DNA of 64,000 nt from Diplocarpon mali (lineage: Eukaryota > Ascomycota > Leotiomycetes > Helotiales > Drepanopezizaceae): assembly GCA_024741835.1 (NCBI GenBank), contig JAENRP010000116.1, positions 47,588 through 111,587 of the forward strand, given 5' to 3'. Numbering within the stretch: the first letter of the stretch is position 1; each line of letters opens with the position of its first letter. The notes under the pieces were generated by a model. It did not search any database, was not told the origin of the DNA, and saw nothing but the letters and a program-made list of their open reading frames with translations. Below are positions 12,722 to 24,263 of this stretch, piece after piece. The position numbers were made by a program, and so were the translations under genes.

Positions 12722-13960
12722 TGATATCTGCATACACTACATTGTACTATAGGCGTTGGGCTTTCTCTGGCATCGGCTTGACTTCCATGCAAGACTTGGT
12801 TCGGGTGCTAGAGTAAATATCAAGCTATTGCGGCTGCGCAGTTTCCTACTCAAGACGTGTCTCAGGTGAGTCTTCCTCGCGTCTGATGAGCATGCTGAGT
12901 ACCTCGTTGTATACAGTTCCCCTCGCAGGAAGCAAGAGAATCATTTGTCTCGTTCTCCACTTTTGGGGCTTTCAGAACTTCTCGCCAGTTGGCAGGGCTA
13001 GAAGAAGACTACTGCAAATCGTGCTTCCCGATTGCGGAATTGGGATCTCGAGAAGTACACCTATCAAATATCAGCCTCTGACAATTTCCTACAATCGCAT
13101 CTCTCGTTGAGCAGTTCTGTGAATGGCTCACTCGGTCAGCGAAAAAAATTGTGAAATTACGGTCTTGGTAGGTCCAACAGCTCACACCTTTCTCAAGCGA
13201 ATCGTCCGTCTACTAGATGTATTTCGAAGGCCAATCGGTAAAACAGTCCCGAGGGCTTTCTTCCCAGTGTATCTGCTGATGCTACAAGGCTCGGCCCTCA
13301 GCTTCCCTGACGGGCATTTCCAGACATAGAGGTTGCTGAGAATCTCTCTCTGACATGCTTCTGAACTTTACGCCGTCTGTTATAAGCGACCTTCACGTCC
13401 GCTCTCTCAAGTCTCGCATGACATGTCACGCAACAAGCCCGGTTACTCGCGCGGAAAACAGCCCAGAGGTACGCCTAGGAACTGCAGTTGCAGCTAGTAA
13501 AAGCGTATATGCGGTGTCATCCATCTGCGAAGGATCTTCTGCCGAATTGCGCCTTCATACTCCGAGAGGGAACTGTGCGTCGTGGCAGCCCCATACGTTA
13601 TCCCCCTGTCACACCAAAGCAAGTGAGAGCCCGACATCTGGAGACGTATAGCAAGCACATCTTCTTGCTTCCTAAGCATGCTCCGAGGCAGGCGGGTAGA
13701 AAAGCGATTCCAATGTCCGTGTCGTTCGCGGACTTCCAGCCACAACTAATATCTGTCATGGAACCTGCTTTCATGACCCGTTTGTGAGTCCGCTTGCTTC
13801 GTACCACACCTGTAGGCCGCATGGGGCGAAGACTGTTGCTCATCGTTCAGTGGAATCCGCTTGGACCAGCTTCGAGTTCCACCAGGGGTCTCGGTTGGTT
13901 TCACCAGGTGCGCACTGCAAGTGGAATGATTGTATTCTGGTTTTAGATGTAAATGATCTT

Positions 13961-13989
13961 AAGAGAGAGAGAGAGAGAGAGAGAGAGAA
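13961..13989. repeat. GA dinucleotide microsatellite
   Basis: An uninterrupted (AG)n run of about 14 units at 13961-13988, directly visible. It is in non-coding sequence. Confidence 0.95.
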
Positions 13990-14434
13990 AACTGAATACT
14001 CAACGACAGCCTATGCCAAGGCCGTCACGTGTCCCTGAGATTCACTCTCATCCACTCTCGTTATATGCCTGCACGTGACTCCGATCACTATATTCCTACA
14101 CTCTCCTCATGCAACTTCACTTCTCTCGGGACAGCCTCCCATACCGACTTCGATTGCGGCCGATGTATCCGGACCAGTCAGCGAAATGGGGAAGCAGTTG
14201 GAATGTCCCCAACGCCAGAGTCCACAGAGACTCGATATCGGCAAACCAAATCTCGATGAGCTTCCGGGAACTTGTGTGCTCGTCGCCGTACCTTTCCGCC
14301 CGGTCACGAGATATCGCACTGTCTGGTCGCAAGGCACAGCCAAGAAGTCGTTGAGCGCAACGACACGGGGTCAGGCTGACTGCCGGGCGACGGTGGGATC
14401 CTTCGATGCAGCGCTACAATTCTTGCCCGCGGTC

Positions 14435-14497
14435 TCAACAGTCGGCTGTCACCAGTTGGCTATCAACAATCAGCTGTCAACAGTCGGCTGTTAACAG
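14435..14497. repeat. 14-bp tandem repeat, about 4.5 copies
   Basis: Units read TCAACAGTCGGCTG, TCACCAGTTGGCTA, TCAACAATCAGCTG and TCAACAGTCGGCTG, followed by a partial TTAACAG. The first and fourth units are identical while the middle two differ by several substitutions. No coding context. Confidence 0.85.
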
Positions 14498-15763
14498 CAT
14501 ATTGCTGGGTTATTTGCAGTCGAAACGAATCTCTGCGGGCGCACGACCTCCAGTTCGAATGTGCCGCGCCACATGGAGGCACGATCGCGAAATGCGGAGT
14601 CAAGACGTCTCCCGAGTTGCGATTCGTGATTGAGATGCTGGGGTCGATGGTCGACTGTCTTGGACCTCCTCCACCCTGCCCGCAACTATTCCCGGACTTG
14701 GCCAGACCGATGTGTCGGGGATCGGTCCGCGCCAGGATGCCGAGAGGTGGGTCGAGATCTTGCCGCCGAGATAGAGCGCGGAGAAAATATGGGTCACTAG
14801 CGTGGAACAGTCAGCAGGCCTCAGGCATGGGACATGACATGTATATATTACTTTCTATAGTACATAATCTCCAGGAGAGTACAACCTTGTTACATACAAC
14901 CAACCACCTTCCTTACTCTCCCACTCTTTTCTCGCCGCGGGGGTCCTGGATGTCAACAAGGCGATACCAATCCCGCCCGAGCCGCATCGTGGAGATAGGT
15001 CGCCACGGCTCGACCACTGGTCACATCGCAGGGAGAAGCTGTGGAATCCATGGCCTCGAGCTCGTGCGGCAAAGACATGGGGAGATGCGAATCCTCGCAA
15101 AGACACACATGGCACGTCCGACACGTGGCTTCCGGCCGGATTCCCACGGGTATGATATCACTTTCGAAGGCTCCCACATGCACATAGCTGCCCATCGTCC
15201 AAGCGGCTCCTTTGCCAGCCGGCCGCCATGGCAGCGACAACAGGTGCGCCGGCGCTCTTCTGATAGCGATGCGACATCGCTGGCCGAACGAACGCGGCTA
15301 TCATGGTTGATCGGACGAATGTGCCTGTTGTTCGGGAGAGCTCCATTCACACCTGGTCCGAGCTGCACGTAGTTGACGGTTGTTTTACGGCTCGCTCTGG
15401 GTTTTCATATCGAGCTGCTCCCGTTGAGCCCGGGCTGACGAAGCAGCACCATGACCCTCCGATCGGGCCTTTCTCCGCATCTTGAAATGCCAGCAACCAG
15501 CCTCTGGTCTGCTTGCTTTTCCTTTCGTTCAGGGGCCCGTGTCTACCGGTTTGGCGTTCTCGACCCACCGCAAGGGCACGGTCGCCAGCGAAGCAAGCGG
15601 AGGGATATTCGGTGATTGCTCCCGAGAGGCAGACTGCGTGGACGCTCGCAGAAGCACCATCCATCTTGGATCATTTCCAAACATGTCCCGGCACACACTG
15701 CTGCGTCCGGCGGAGTAGAGGCTCCTTGGGGCAGACTGCCGGCTCGGAGGCTTTGGAGAAGAG

Positions 15764-15876
15764 GCACACTCGTGTGAGACCCGGCCAGGAAGAAGAGGCG
15801 AGAGGAGTCTCATCGGGCACGCTCATGTGAGACCCGGCTAGGAAGAAGAGGCGACGGAGAGGGGTCTCGTGGTCGG
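15764..15876. repeat. Direct duplication of a ~53-60 bp unit
   Basis: The unit at 15764-15816 is repeated at 15817-15876. The shared core is GTGAGACCCGGC followed by AGGAAGAAGAGGCGA, and each unit ends with a GTCTC plus GG-rich segment. The second unit is slightly longer. Non-coding. Confidence 0.8.
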
Positions 15877-16759
15877 TGTCTGCGCATTTCTTCGCTTCGC
15901 TAATGCATTTCTATCGTGGCGTGTGTTTTCGCTGATAGAGGGGTCCACCGCCGAGGCGCCGAAGCTATCGCTGGTATCCACTCTGTCGGTCTCAAGTCAG
16001 ATTCCCAAATGCCTGGGCCGGGAGCAACGAGCATGGAGTACTCGCGACGAGGTATGTAGGAGACGACTTATCAGAGTCTGAACTACCTCCTGTGCTCTGA
16101 GCTAGATGACACGGCTGCACCTGACCAGCGGCCCATGGGCCATGTCTCTGTCTCCAACAATCATCCACGCAGACTCTTGGTACATGCTGAAAGATCCCAT
16201 CTTTCCAAGCGCCTATCCATTCTCGCGCGTACGAGTACTTTACTGACTCCCTCTTGACCACGTTCGAAGACAACATGGGTGGAAAACCTACTGTGTCACT
16301 GCCAGGGGAAACCACCCACTTGGAGGATCACGATTACTGTGGAAATTGAAGTCTCGCTTGGAAAAATCTTCTTTGATTGGCATAGACTCTCAAGACGTCG
16401 AGTTCATCTCCAGAGCCCGGGTGACTCTTCAATCGCTGTGTCGGCTTGGTGTTCATCGGTTAGCTCTGAGGGTGTAAGTCTTCAAAATGGTGTTTCCAAG
16501 CCGAGAACCCGAGTTCATGCTCCGAGCGGGTATTGCCCTTGATAGTGAGCCGCTTAGACTCTTGGTGTCTTCGACCTCAATAAAGAAGGGATTCCGGTAC
16601 GGACCCCTGGTATTCCACGCGCGCCGTGCCATGCGTGTACGTTTCTTTGTATCAGGTCAAGGCCCAAGCCTCTGTCTCCCTCTCTGTTCTTTGTCTCGGG
16701 ATCATTCCACCATTTGGTTGCGCTCCGCGAAAGCCGACATATTCCCCACGTCTATGGCA

Positions 16760-16814
16760 NNNNNNNNNNNNNNNNNNNNNNNNNNNNNNNNNNNNNNNNN
16801 NNNNNNNNNNNNNN
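16760..16814. other. Assembly gap (55 Ns)
   Basis: A run of Ns. Reading frames that appear to cross it are not evidence of coding. True gap length is unknown. Confidence 0.99.
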
Positions 16815-18554
16815 CTCCCGACGCTGAGATCTCTCTACAGATTATATCTTGCTCAGATCGCCTCTCCTCTTCGAGACTTTTCTTATCAAACGCCGAGTAA
16901 CTACCCAGCTTTACGCTCTCCCACCACCCTACAACTGACATGGACGCCCCAGAGTGGTGGACGATAGAGGATGTCCTGAACACGCCCCAGTCTGTCACCA
17001 CGCATCTCTATCGCGGAGACCAGAAAACAGAGGAGGAGATAGTGGGGCTACTCTGTCAATGCCGTCTGCTCGCTACGTGGGTCATTTCGTCTCCGTGTTT
17101 ACGTGCTACCGCTGAATCGAGGGTAGAGTTTCTCGGATCCAGAAATGTATGAGAGATGGGAAGTTCATGGGATCCGACCCCTCCGATCCAAGCCCAGCGC
17201 AGCTCGACCGTAGCGAGGACGGGACTCCACCGGCGCACTCCGCTCCATCTCCCCCCTCCAGGACCACCATCTACACAACCAGCGACCCTGACATCGCGTC
17301 CCTCTATGCCCACCGCCCACTACCGCCCCTCCCTCCCCCCCGAGCAAAAGCAGAGGCCAGGGCAGACCGGCCACCCGGCCCAGACCCCACGACCGATCTG
17401 ACGGGTGCCCGTCGCCACGGAGTGACCCGCCCCCACCAGCGTGCGGTTGGAGTCGGGGGCGCTCTGCCGTGGGTGCCCGACGGACTGGCGCCGCTGGAGC
17501 ACAACCAGGAGCGCTTCGCGGTCGGGCTCGACAGCGACGGGGCGGGCGTCGGCACTCATGCGTGAGGGTTGTCCAGCGGCCTGCTGTCCGCCGCAACGCG
17601 AGAGCTGGGCTGCAGAGGGAGAGGGAGAGCGAGAGGGGGGGACGCGACCGTGGCGAAAGAGTTGGCCGGCGGCGAGAGTGAGGTGAAGTGACGGGTGGGG
17701 GCAGGACATGCAGTCTACTGCGCCGGCGCCATGGACCGGAGACGAGGATTGCTCGTGTTCTCTCTGTTTCTTCTTCCCTCGGTCGGTTTGGGTTCTACAG
17801 TGTGGGTGATATGGCTGGTGGGTACGACGTGACATTCGGCTGCTGATGCGGTGCAACTTCAGTCTCGCGCAATGGGATGGTGATCCCCTGGATGGGATGA
17901 TGGGGTGCAATGGGATGCGACGGGATGTGTGTACCTGGTGTCATCTGGGCTGGGTCGAGCTGGGCGGAGAAGCGCACCTCGGCTACACGTGTGTCTGGAG
18001 CGGGCTCCCTGGTCTGGGAATCATGCCACGGCGTTCCAGGGAAGGGTCCTGATCGCGTGGCTCTCGGTTTGTTTGGTTTGTATGGATTGTTATGGTCGAC
18101 GAGAGTATATCACGACGTGTACGTATTGGTATCCGACTATGTGATTGCAGCATGTGTAAGTATTACCATTACTATCATCGCTCTCAAGACACGATCATCG
18201 GGTAGCAGGTAACAGGTGCTTGGAAGAAGCAGTATCACGACGACGCCTTGTCACCAGCCCCCTCCTTGATGCTTTTGACTCTCTGCCATCTTCCCATCCT
18301 CCACGCCGCCGCCCTCGCTTCCCGAGCACCTCCACCCCTCAAGCATGACTCTCCCGCGCCGGCCACGAAGCGCGTCGGACTCTCTCCCTCGTCCAGCTGT
18401 ACTTGACGGGCGTCGTCTACTACCCGCGGCGCCTCTCTCCTCCCCCCGTATTTTCCTCCCTGTCCCGTTTTCCTCTCCGATCTTCCGGCATCTCTGCTCG
18501 TCCCCTCCCCTTCCCAAACCCCGGATCGCAGACACGCTACCCCCCCCCCCCGTC

Positions 18555-18964
18555 TCAACACAGACACTCGCAGCAGCTCGCGGTATCGCATCTCAACTGC
18601 CTGTCGGGGTTGGTCTCGTCAACACTTGTTCGGATCACACCACGTCGCGCACCCCAGACCAGGAGCATACGAAGAGAGAAGGGGGGGGAGAGCGAGAGAC
18701 GTACTCCTTGCCCGTCAGCGCGTCGCAGCCGTTGCAGTACGCGTAGTCGTAGCACGGCTTGCGACACCCGAGAGCGCAGGCGTTGGGGTTGAGGGGGGCC
18801 GGGGCCGCGGCCGTGGGGTTGCTGGAGGTCGGGCTTGCGCAGGAGGGGAGAGTGGTGTTGCTGAGGCGCGGGGTGGGGGAGAGGCCGGGAGGTGCGGCGA
18901 GGGAGCGGGGGAGGAAGCTCGTTGCGAGGAGGAGGGGGAGGAGGGCACTGAGGAGGCGAGGCAT
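18555..18964 (-). CDS. Small secreted cysteine-rich protein A, 101 aa, two exons
   Basis: Exons are 18964-18705 and 18600-18555; the 104-nt intron is GTACGT...CAG. Residues 1-23 are a clear signal peptide (MPRLLSALLPLLLATSFLPR, then an SLAA cleavage region). A low-complexity Pro/Ser/Thr/Ala linker follows (about 24-60) with a possible N-glycosylation site (NTT), then a compact cysteine domain. Cysteines lie at 42, 63, 67, 71, 77, 80, 91, 96, 97, 99 and 101. The protein ends CCECLC immediately before the stop, and that motif appears only after splicing. It is paralogous to the next gene (19986-20325, same strand), with the intron in the same phase and the same place between the YCN.C and CCEC.C motifs. 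A TTATATA on the plus strand at 19211-19217 reads as a TATA box about 250 bp upstream. The family is not one I can name; an effector, antimicrobial or structural secreted role is inference only. Confidence 0.75.
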
Positions 18965-19985
18965 CTGGAGTTGTCACCCTCTTCTTCCCCTGTGGAGAGG
19001 AGGTGGTGAGAGAGGTGGTGTAGACGTGGTGGTGTTGTGATGTCGCGGGCACCGTGATACGCCAAGAACGACAGGCTGGGGAGGTGGTTAAGCGAGGTGT
19101 TTGTTTGTGTTGAGCTGTTTCGCTTGGGTGGGTTGTGGGAGAAGCCGCTCGGAATCGCTGATCGGAGACGTGTCTCCTCGCCCCTCGCGCAAACACACCG
19201 AGCGCACTCATTATATACCTACCTAGCCTCCAGCCTCCAGCCTCCAGCCTCCCCTCCCAACCATTCCTCCCCAGCTCCCGCGACGGCAGGGAAGCGCATG
19301 TCGTGCGCGCCGGGATGGGTGCAGAGAGCACGGCGTGCGGGTGGGGAGATGGAGACGCAATGCGAGTCAAGCCCAGCGTCGAGAGCGGATCGAATGGGAC
19401 GGTCGAGGGCTGGTGATGCGCGCACCCGCATGTCTGGCAGGGCGCGGCAGCGTGCCGGATCGCCGTCGCGGCTTCGCGGATGCTTGGGGGGTGGGAGGCG
19501 CCGAGGGGGATACGGAGCACGGGGGTCGACGCCGCGTACGATAGTGGTGGAAGGGGTGGATGCTTGAAGCCGTGGGGGAAATACACGCTGCGGCGATCGC
19601 AGGGCCCGGGGAAGGTGGAGCTGCTGGGGCGGAGCGTTGAGGGTAGTTGTGGGAGTTTGTTTTTGTTGTTTCCGTGGGTCGCTTCTTGGATGGGTCGGGA
19701 CTTGCGACTGTGTTACTTTGTTGCGACTCTATTGCCAAGCGTTGGTGTTCATGATACTCATTATCATTGCGAAATAACTGCCGTGCATACCCATCTCATC
19801 CCATCCATCCTATTCCGCTCCATGCCATCGCAGCGCCAGTCCCAGTCCCGAGAACAGAAAAACGAGAAATGAAAACAGAGAGGTCGACAGAGTTGTGCGA
19901 GCCCCCAAAACACACCGCAAACTCTCTCTGCCCTGGCTCACAACCGGACAGAGGAGAGAAGACCAGCGGCAGATCTGCCACGCGC
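18965..19985. other. Spacer between the two cysteine-rich protein genes
   Basis: This 1-kb spacer holds the promoter of protein A, with a TATA-like element at 19211-19217 read on the minus strand and a short CTCCAGC repeat at about 19228-19250. It also holds the 3' end of protein B's transcript. The long minus-strand frame running through it (to about 19586) is GC-driven and lacks protein character until the last exon of protein A. Confidence 0.5.
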
Positions 19986-20325
19986 CTAGCAGGCACATTC
20001 GCAGCACGGATTGGTGAGACACTGGAACTGCTGCCTGCGCACGACTCGTGTCAGCACATCGTCCTCGCTTTCTCGTCTCCCCTGCCCGCCGCCCCGCCGC
20101 GACTTCTTCGCCCATCCTGCTGCCGGTAGAGTGAGGAGAGGGAGGGATTACGCACGAGGAATCCGTCATCTTGCCGCAGCTATTGCAATAGGCCCAGTGG
20201 GACCAGTAGCAGGGCCGTAGACAGGCGCAGCCGCGGGCCATCTCGTCCGTGGTGGCTTCTGTTGGGGCCGAGAGGGTGGAGGGGGTGAGGAGGGCGAGGT
20301 GGAGCAGGAGAGGGAGGAAGTGCAT
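19986..20325 (-). CDS. Small secreted cysteine-rich protein B, 72 aa, two exons
   Basis: Exons are 20325-20156 and 20034-19986, separated by a 121-nt intron (GTGCGT...CAG). A signal peptide covers about residues 1-19 (MHFLPLLLHLALLTPSTLS) and a short linker follows. The cysteine domain has Cys at 33, 35, 39, 47, 50, 62, 67, 68, 70 and 72. The sequence runs GCACLRPCY...WAYCNSC...QQFQC...PCCECAC and ends at the stop. It shares with protein A the motif C-x(1,3)-C-x3-C-Y-x(4,6)-C-x2-C-x(10,11)-C-x4-C-C-x-C-x-C, a C-terminal cysteine as last residue, and the intron position and phase. A TATA-like AATATATG stretch is at about 20459-20467 on the minus strand. The mature peptide would be only about 52 residues with ten cysteines, consistent with five disulfides. 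Family and function are not recognised. Confidence 0.72.
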
Positions 20326-21017
20326 GGTAGATCTTGGTCAGGAGCTCGGGCGAGACGAGGCCTTGATGATGGGGTTGATGTGTCGAGTTGAGAGATTGAT
20401 TGGATGGTTGCTGGGACGATGCGGACCTTGAGGAGAAACAAGACGGAGAGTTGATGGACATATATTCTTCGTCGGCATAGGAGATCTGGAGACGGGTGGA
20501 ATCGACAAAGCTGACGAGGGAAGACCATGACACTGGTCACTCGGCCCTCCTCACGGAACACCAGCACCAAGAGCCAAAGCAAACATCTCGTGCTGCGCTC
20601 GCAGTCCATGATATCAACATCTCACGGACTTGGTTCGATGCGCACACCACGAGATCACCAGCTGCAAGGAGCCAGTTGGCAATGCACCTCCCGACATCGA
20701 GACCGGTCCCTGTGCCACTCACGGCCTTATAACAATGCCGATCGGCCCGAGGGGCTCTGTTCATCTTCGATCCATATTCATGACACTATTGTACAACTCT
20801 GCTGCCTGGCCGGATATCACATCTGAATAGCCATTGCAGGCGAAAGGCTCAATCAGCTCGCCCCGCTCTGCAGCTCGCTATGCGCGCACCCGTTTCGATC
20901 AGTTGAGAAGAGAAGGCGAGCTGGTCCGCATGGAACCCAGCGCCGATGATATGTACACGGAATGCGTCGCCGCGCTTCCCATGGCCCGATTGCGTCCTGA
21001 CCGCTTTTTTTCGTCTG
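20326..21017. other. Spacer upstream of cysteine-rich protein B and downstream of TIM50
   Basis: About 0.7 kb with the promoter of protein B and the TIM50 3' untranslated region. No further gene is supported. Confidence 0.5.
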
Positions 21018-22790
21018 CTACTTGGAGCCGCCGCCGAAGTAGCCCGTGAAACCCGATTTCATGGCTTTCATGCCTTCCTCCTTCGCTTTCTCCTCGAGTG
21101 CTGCCTCTTCCTTGAGCCACTTCTCGCCATTTTCCCGGATCTCCTTTTCCAGGGCCTCGTAGTTCCTCTGCCCCCTCTCTCTCGCTTGGTCTTGCAGCAT
21201 CTTGCCCTGCGCAAAAGCTTCTGCTGGTGATTGGTCGGCAGGATCCATCATCATGCTTTGATGCTTGATTCCTAGCGCGTTACCGAGCATTCCTACCCCG
21301 GAGTGCTTGGGGCGTTTCTTCTTCTCTTCCGCAACTTGTTGCTGGAACTTCTCTCGGGCGATTGCTTCTCTTCGGGCGAATTCTGTTGGTATGTGCGTGC
21401 CCGCAAAGGAGCCGATGGCTTTGCGGACGTCTTGAACGTTCATCGTATGGATGTACTCCAGGAAAGGGATGAGGGCGACGAGCTCCTTGTCTTGCGGACT
21501 GCCTTCCCAAGGCTTGAGAACGATGGCATTTTCAGGCTGCTTTTGTACATGCCCGGGTTTTGTGTCGATCATGATCACCTTGGAGGGATCGCGGTTCAGA
21601 TATGTGAGATCCTGCAGTTGTCAGTTTGGCTGTATTGAGGCATACCAAACAATTACCTTGATATATTCGCCGTTCTCGTATCGGGTAGCTTCTCTGAAGA
21701 GCGGCCATGTGACGATATGGTATGGGTCCAGCTTCCGGATGATTGGCTCTGCCATTGCCCACGGCTGACTTGTGAAAATGACAAGTTCATAATACTGACT
21801 TAGGTATCGCAGGAAGTAATCAACCCCGGGCCTCTTGGCCATTCTCCAGCCATGCTCTCTTGTCCACTCGCTGTGGATAAGAAGATCCTCCAGACTCAAA
21901 ACCAGGGTGTATGGGCGCTCGAAGATTGGGTCTGGATCCGGCAGAAGCTTTTTGAAGGTTGGTTCGTTGTAGTAGTTCAGCTCATCTCCCACGCGAGCCT
22001 TTGCTCGGCTCCACATCAATCCAAAGGCCCAGCCCGACGGCGCATCTGGATGGGCCAGCTCCTCTTCTTCCGACTCCCAGTTGCGGCCAAGAAATATTGT
22101 GCCAGTCACTACAGCGACGCCAAACGCGGCATACATGTAGTTTGCAAACTTCAACCGTCTCTTCTCAGTCGAAGATACATATGCTGATGCTGGGAGTTTA
22201 CCGCGGCCTCGTCCTCCACCCCCTGGAATCTCTTGATCCTCCACCCCGGTCAGGTCCAACTTCAACGGGGTCTTTGATGTGCTCCCCGTGGTCTCATATT
22301 CCAAGGTTGATGGGATACCCTGGGTAAGATCTGGCAGTGGCCGATTTGAGGTCTGGTCTTCCACAGGATCAATGGCAGATGGAGAAGTGGACTGAGGAGC
22401 TGTGTTGTCTGCCGATGAAGCCGCCGTGTCAAATTCCGGTTGCGCCTCACGGAATTCATTGACTCCGCTCCCTCCGTCGGCGGGTGTCTTTCCTGCAGCC
22501 CTCGCAGCGGCTCTTCTAGCCTCATCTTGTGTACTTGCAGGCCTGCGAGGCTTGTTATTGCTCTCCGTTCCGTGTGCCTGCTCGGAGCTGGAGTCGGGGC
22601 CTGTCTGTCTAGGAGGCGCAGGACTGGCTGCAGGTTTCGAGTAGTCTGTCGCTTTCTTGGGTGCATGATTCGGCTTGTTGTTTCGTGCCATGGACCGAGT
22701 CCACCCTAGGGACGAGGCTATCCTATAAGTCGCCGTCGTCGTCCTCCACCCCGGATTTCGTATCGACCGTACGACTGCTTGGGACAGCAT
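21018..22790 (-). CDS. TIM50: Mitochondrial import inner membrane translocase subunit Tim50, 575 aa
   Basis: Exons are 22790-21657 and 21611-21018 (1728 nt). I start at the ATG at 22790 because MLSQAVVRSIRNPGWRTT is a typical Arg/Ser-rich mitochondrial presequence; an in-frame ATG 13 codons upstream (22829) exists but begins poorly. A long disordered Pro/Ser/Ala region runs to about residue 190. One membrane segment follows (about 215-235, ANYMYAAFGVAVVTGTIFLG) after the basic stop EKRRLKF. The FCP1/NLI-like domain follows (PYTLVLSLEDLLIHSEW, RPGVDYFLRYLSQYYELVIFT). The acidic catalytic pair of FCP1 phosphatases is not preserved (LSLEDLL), as in other Tim50 proteins. Tim50 is the TIM23 receptor that takes presequence proteins from the TOM complex in the intermembrane space. 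The C-terminus is a charged helix ending GFTGYFGGGSK. Divergent from the next gene. Confidence 0.94.
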
Positions 22791-23396
22791 CTTGAACAAG
22801 AAAGGAATGGTACACCCAGGTATGTTCAATTAAGAAGATACATTGGCTTGTTGATCGAGTGGCAGTGGGAAGCGCACAGTCGAGGCTGTTCAAGAATATT
22901 TCTGAATTAATTAGTCTAGTACATACTGAGACTAGCGTAATTTGCAAGCTCCGAGCCATAAAACTCGAAATACCTGATGTGAACTCACTTCTTTTCTCTC
23001 CAAAGTTGCAGTCAACGGTGAGCAGAAATTGATTCGATAATCCTTCCGATAGGTCTCGAGCTGAAACCGGATGACGAGAGAAAATGGCATGCTCAAGAAT
23101 TGGATGCTAGACGGCCGGTGCTTGCGCTGGTCGTCAAGAGTAATTCGATCCCGTTGCATCTCTACAATCCCCGACAATCCTCAGGACCTGCTTTGCCTAT
23201 ACGGGCCTCTTAAAGAATAGATTGAATCACATTATTACACCTTTCGTCATAATTACACCTTACTTTATAAATCACAACCGTGTCGTGCGAACCCGTTTCT
23301 ACTGAGATTGCTAGCTGTCTTTCCTCTCCACAATCTACCCCGCTCAAAATACCTCTTCGAATCCCAACCCTCGCCTCCACACAGCAACCAGCCATC
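22791..23396. promoter_or_regulatory. Divergent promoter region, TIM50 and the F-box/2EXR-like gene
   Basis: 606 bp separate the two start codons. A TATAAAT at 23266-23272 lies about 130 bp before the plus-strand start at 23397. No TATA element stands out for TIM50. No ORF in the spacer is convincing. Confidence 0.6.
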
Positions 23397-24263
23397 ATGA
23401 AAGGCCGGGCAAACAATCGTCTAGTGCTGCGACCCAAGAGCGCTCTGCCGACTCGCGATTCGTCGCGACTCACCACTCCCGCTTCGTCGACCTTGACCTC
23501 TGGGTGCCCGTCTGAAGATGAAGCCGCCACGGGGAAGAAGAAGCCTTTCCCGTTCCTCGGTCTACCCTCGGAGCTGCGAAGCACGATATACTCGATGGTA
23601 TTCTCCTACGTGCCCACCGTCATCGACCTCGACCCGTCGACCCTAACGCTCTTCCACCGCATGCAGATTTTCGCGCTCTTCCGAGTCTCGCGCCAGATTT
23701 ATCGTGAGAGCGCACACCACTTCTTCAGCACCCACACCTTTCGCATCTTCCCAACATATCCGGGCAAGTACTTCAAGACCAAGCGACCTCTTCTCGCGCG
23801 CATGCCCGCACGTGGGCGTGAGTCCATCACCTGTCTACAGCTCCGCTTGGGTCCGGGTTGGAATAACCCCCCGCGCGGATGGGTTGTGAATGAGGCTCTC
23901 GGGTTGAAGGATTGCATCAATGTCCGAGTTCTCAAGGTCTTTGTGGAATGCGATCCCAGCGATGCTATCTTCACCGGCTTCCGGAAGAGCGAGGGGTTCT
24001 ACGAGCGCTTCTCGGCAGCCTTGCTGGAAGCCGTTCTGCAGGGGGTTCCTAGTATCCAGGTCGTGGAGTTCGATGCATATACTTCGGTCTCACGGACAGG
24101 CGACATGATATCTGGACTGGGAGAGGTTGTGGCGCACCATGACAAGGTCGTGGCGTGGGGTGCAGAGCGTGGATGGGACAAGGAGTGCGACCAGGTCTGG
24201 CTGGACGCGATTTTGATGCATGGAAAGGGCACGATGAGCAAGAGCGTAGCAGTCTTTGCTTGA
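23397..24263 (+). CDS. F-box/2EXR-like domain protein, 288 aa, single exon
   Basis: The frame is open from 23280, but the first ATG in it is 23397 (preceded by ATC, with a TATAAAT 130 bp upstream), giving 288 residues. After a basic, Ser/Thr-rich start comes FPFLGLPSELRSTIYSMVF (about 51-69), the F-box-like / 2EXR signature common in Pezizomycotina. IFALFRVSRQIYRESAHHFF follows, the usual second block. The rest is a single globular region without repeats or membrane segments (RESITCLQLRLGPGW, VRVLKVFVECDP). Proteins of this class are abundant and mostly uncharacterised. Some F-box members recruit substrates to SCF ubiquitin ligases, but Skp1 binding is not shown here, and a 2EXR-only role is equally possible. 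It shares a divergent promoter region with TIM50. Confidence 0.82.
   Translation: MKGRANNRLVLRPKSALPTRDSSRLTTPASSTLTSGCPSEDEAATGKKKPFPFLGLPSELRSTIYSMVFSYVPTVIDLDPSTLTLFHRMQIFALFRVSRQIYRESAHHFFSTHTFRIFPTYPGKYFKTKRPLLARMPARGRESITCLQLRLGPGWNNPPRGWVVNEALGLKDCINVRVLKVFVECDPSDAIFTGFRKSEGFYERFSAALLEAVLQGVPSIQVVEFDAYTSVSRTGDMISGLGEVVAHHDKVVAWGAERGWDKECDQVWLDAILMHGKGTMSKSVAVFA

Larger units (their letters stand above)
12722..18554. other. 5.8-kb gene-poor stretch with small repeats and an assembly gap
   Basis: No ORF here has recognisable protein character, and none could be extended by plausible splicing. Overlapping open frames in several registers (for example 14617-15372 and 17149-17910) reflect high GC rather than coding. 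Contents that can be named are a GA microsatellite, a 14-bp tandem repeat, a ~53-bp direct duplication and the N gap, each listed separately. The right end holds the 3' untranslated region of the first cysteine-rich gene, including a C12 run at 18541-18552. Confidence 0.45.

Noticed and set aside
14617..15372. 251-codon plus-strand ORF
   Set aside because: Arg/Ser/Pro composition without domain or splice context, with equally long frames on the other strand.
18555..19586. 343-codon minus-strand ORF
   Set aside because: Only its last 15 codons are real (exon 2 of cysteine-rich protein A). The rest is GC-driven and runs through a signal-peptide exon in the wrong frame.
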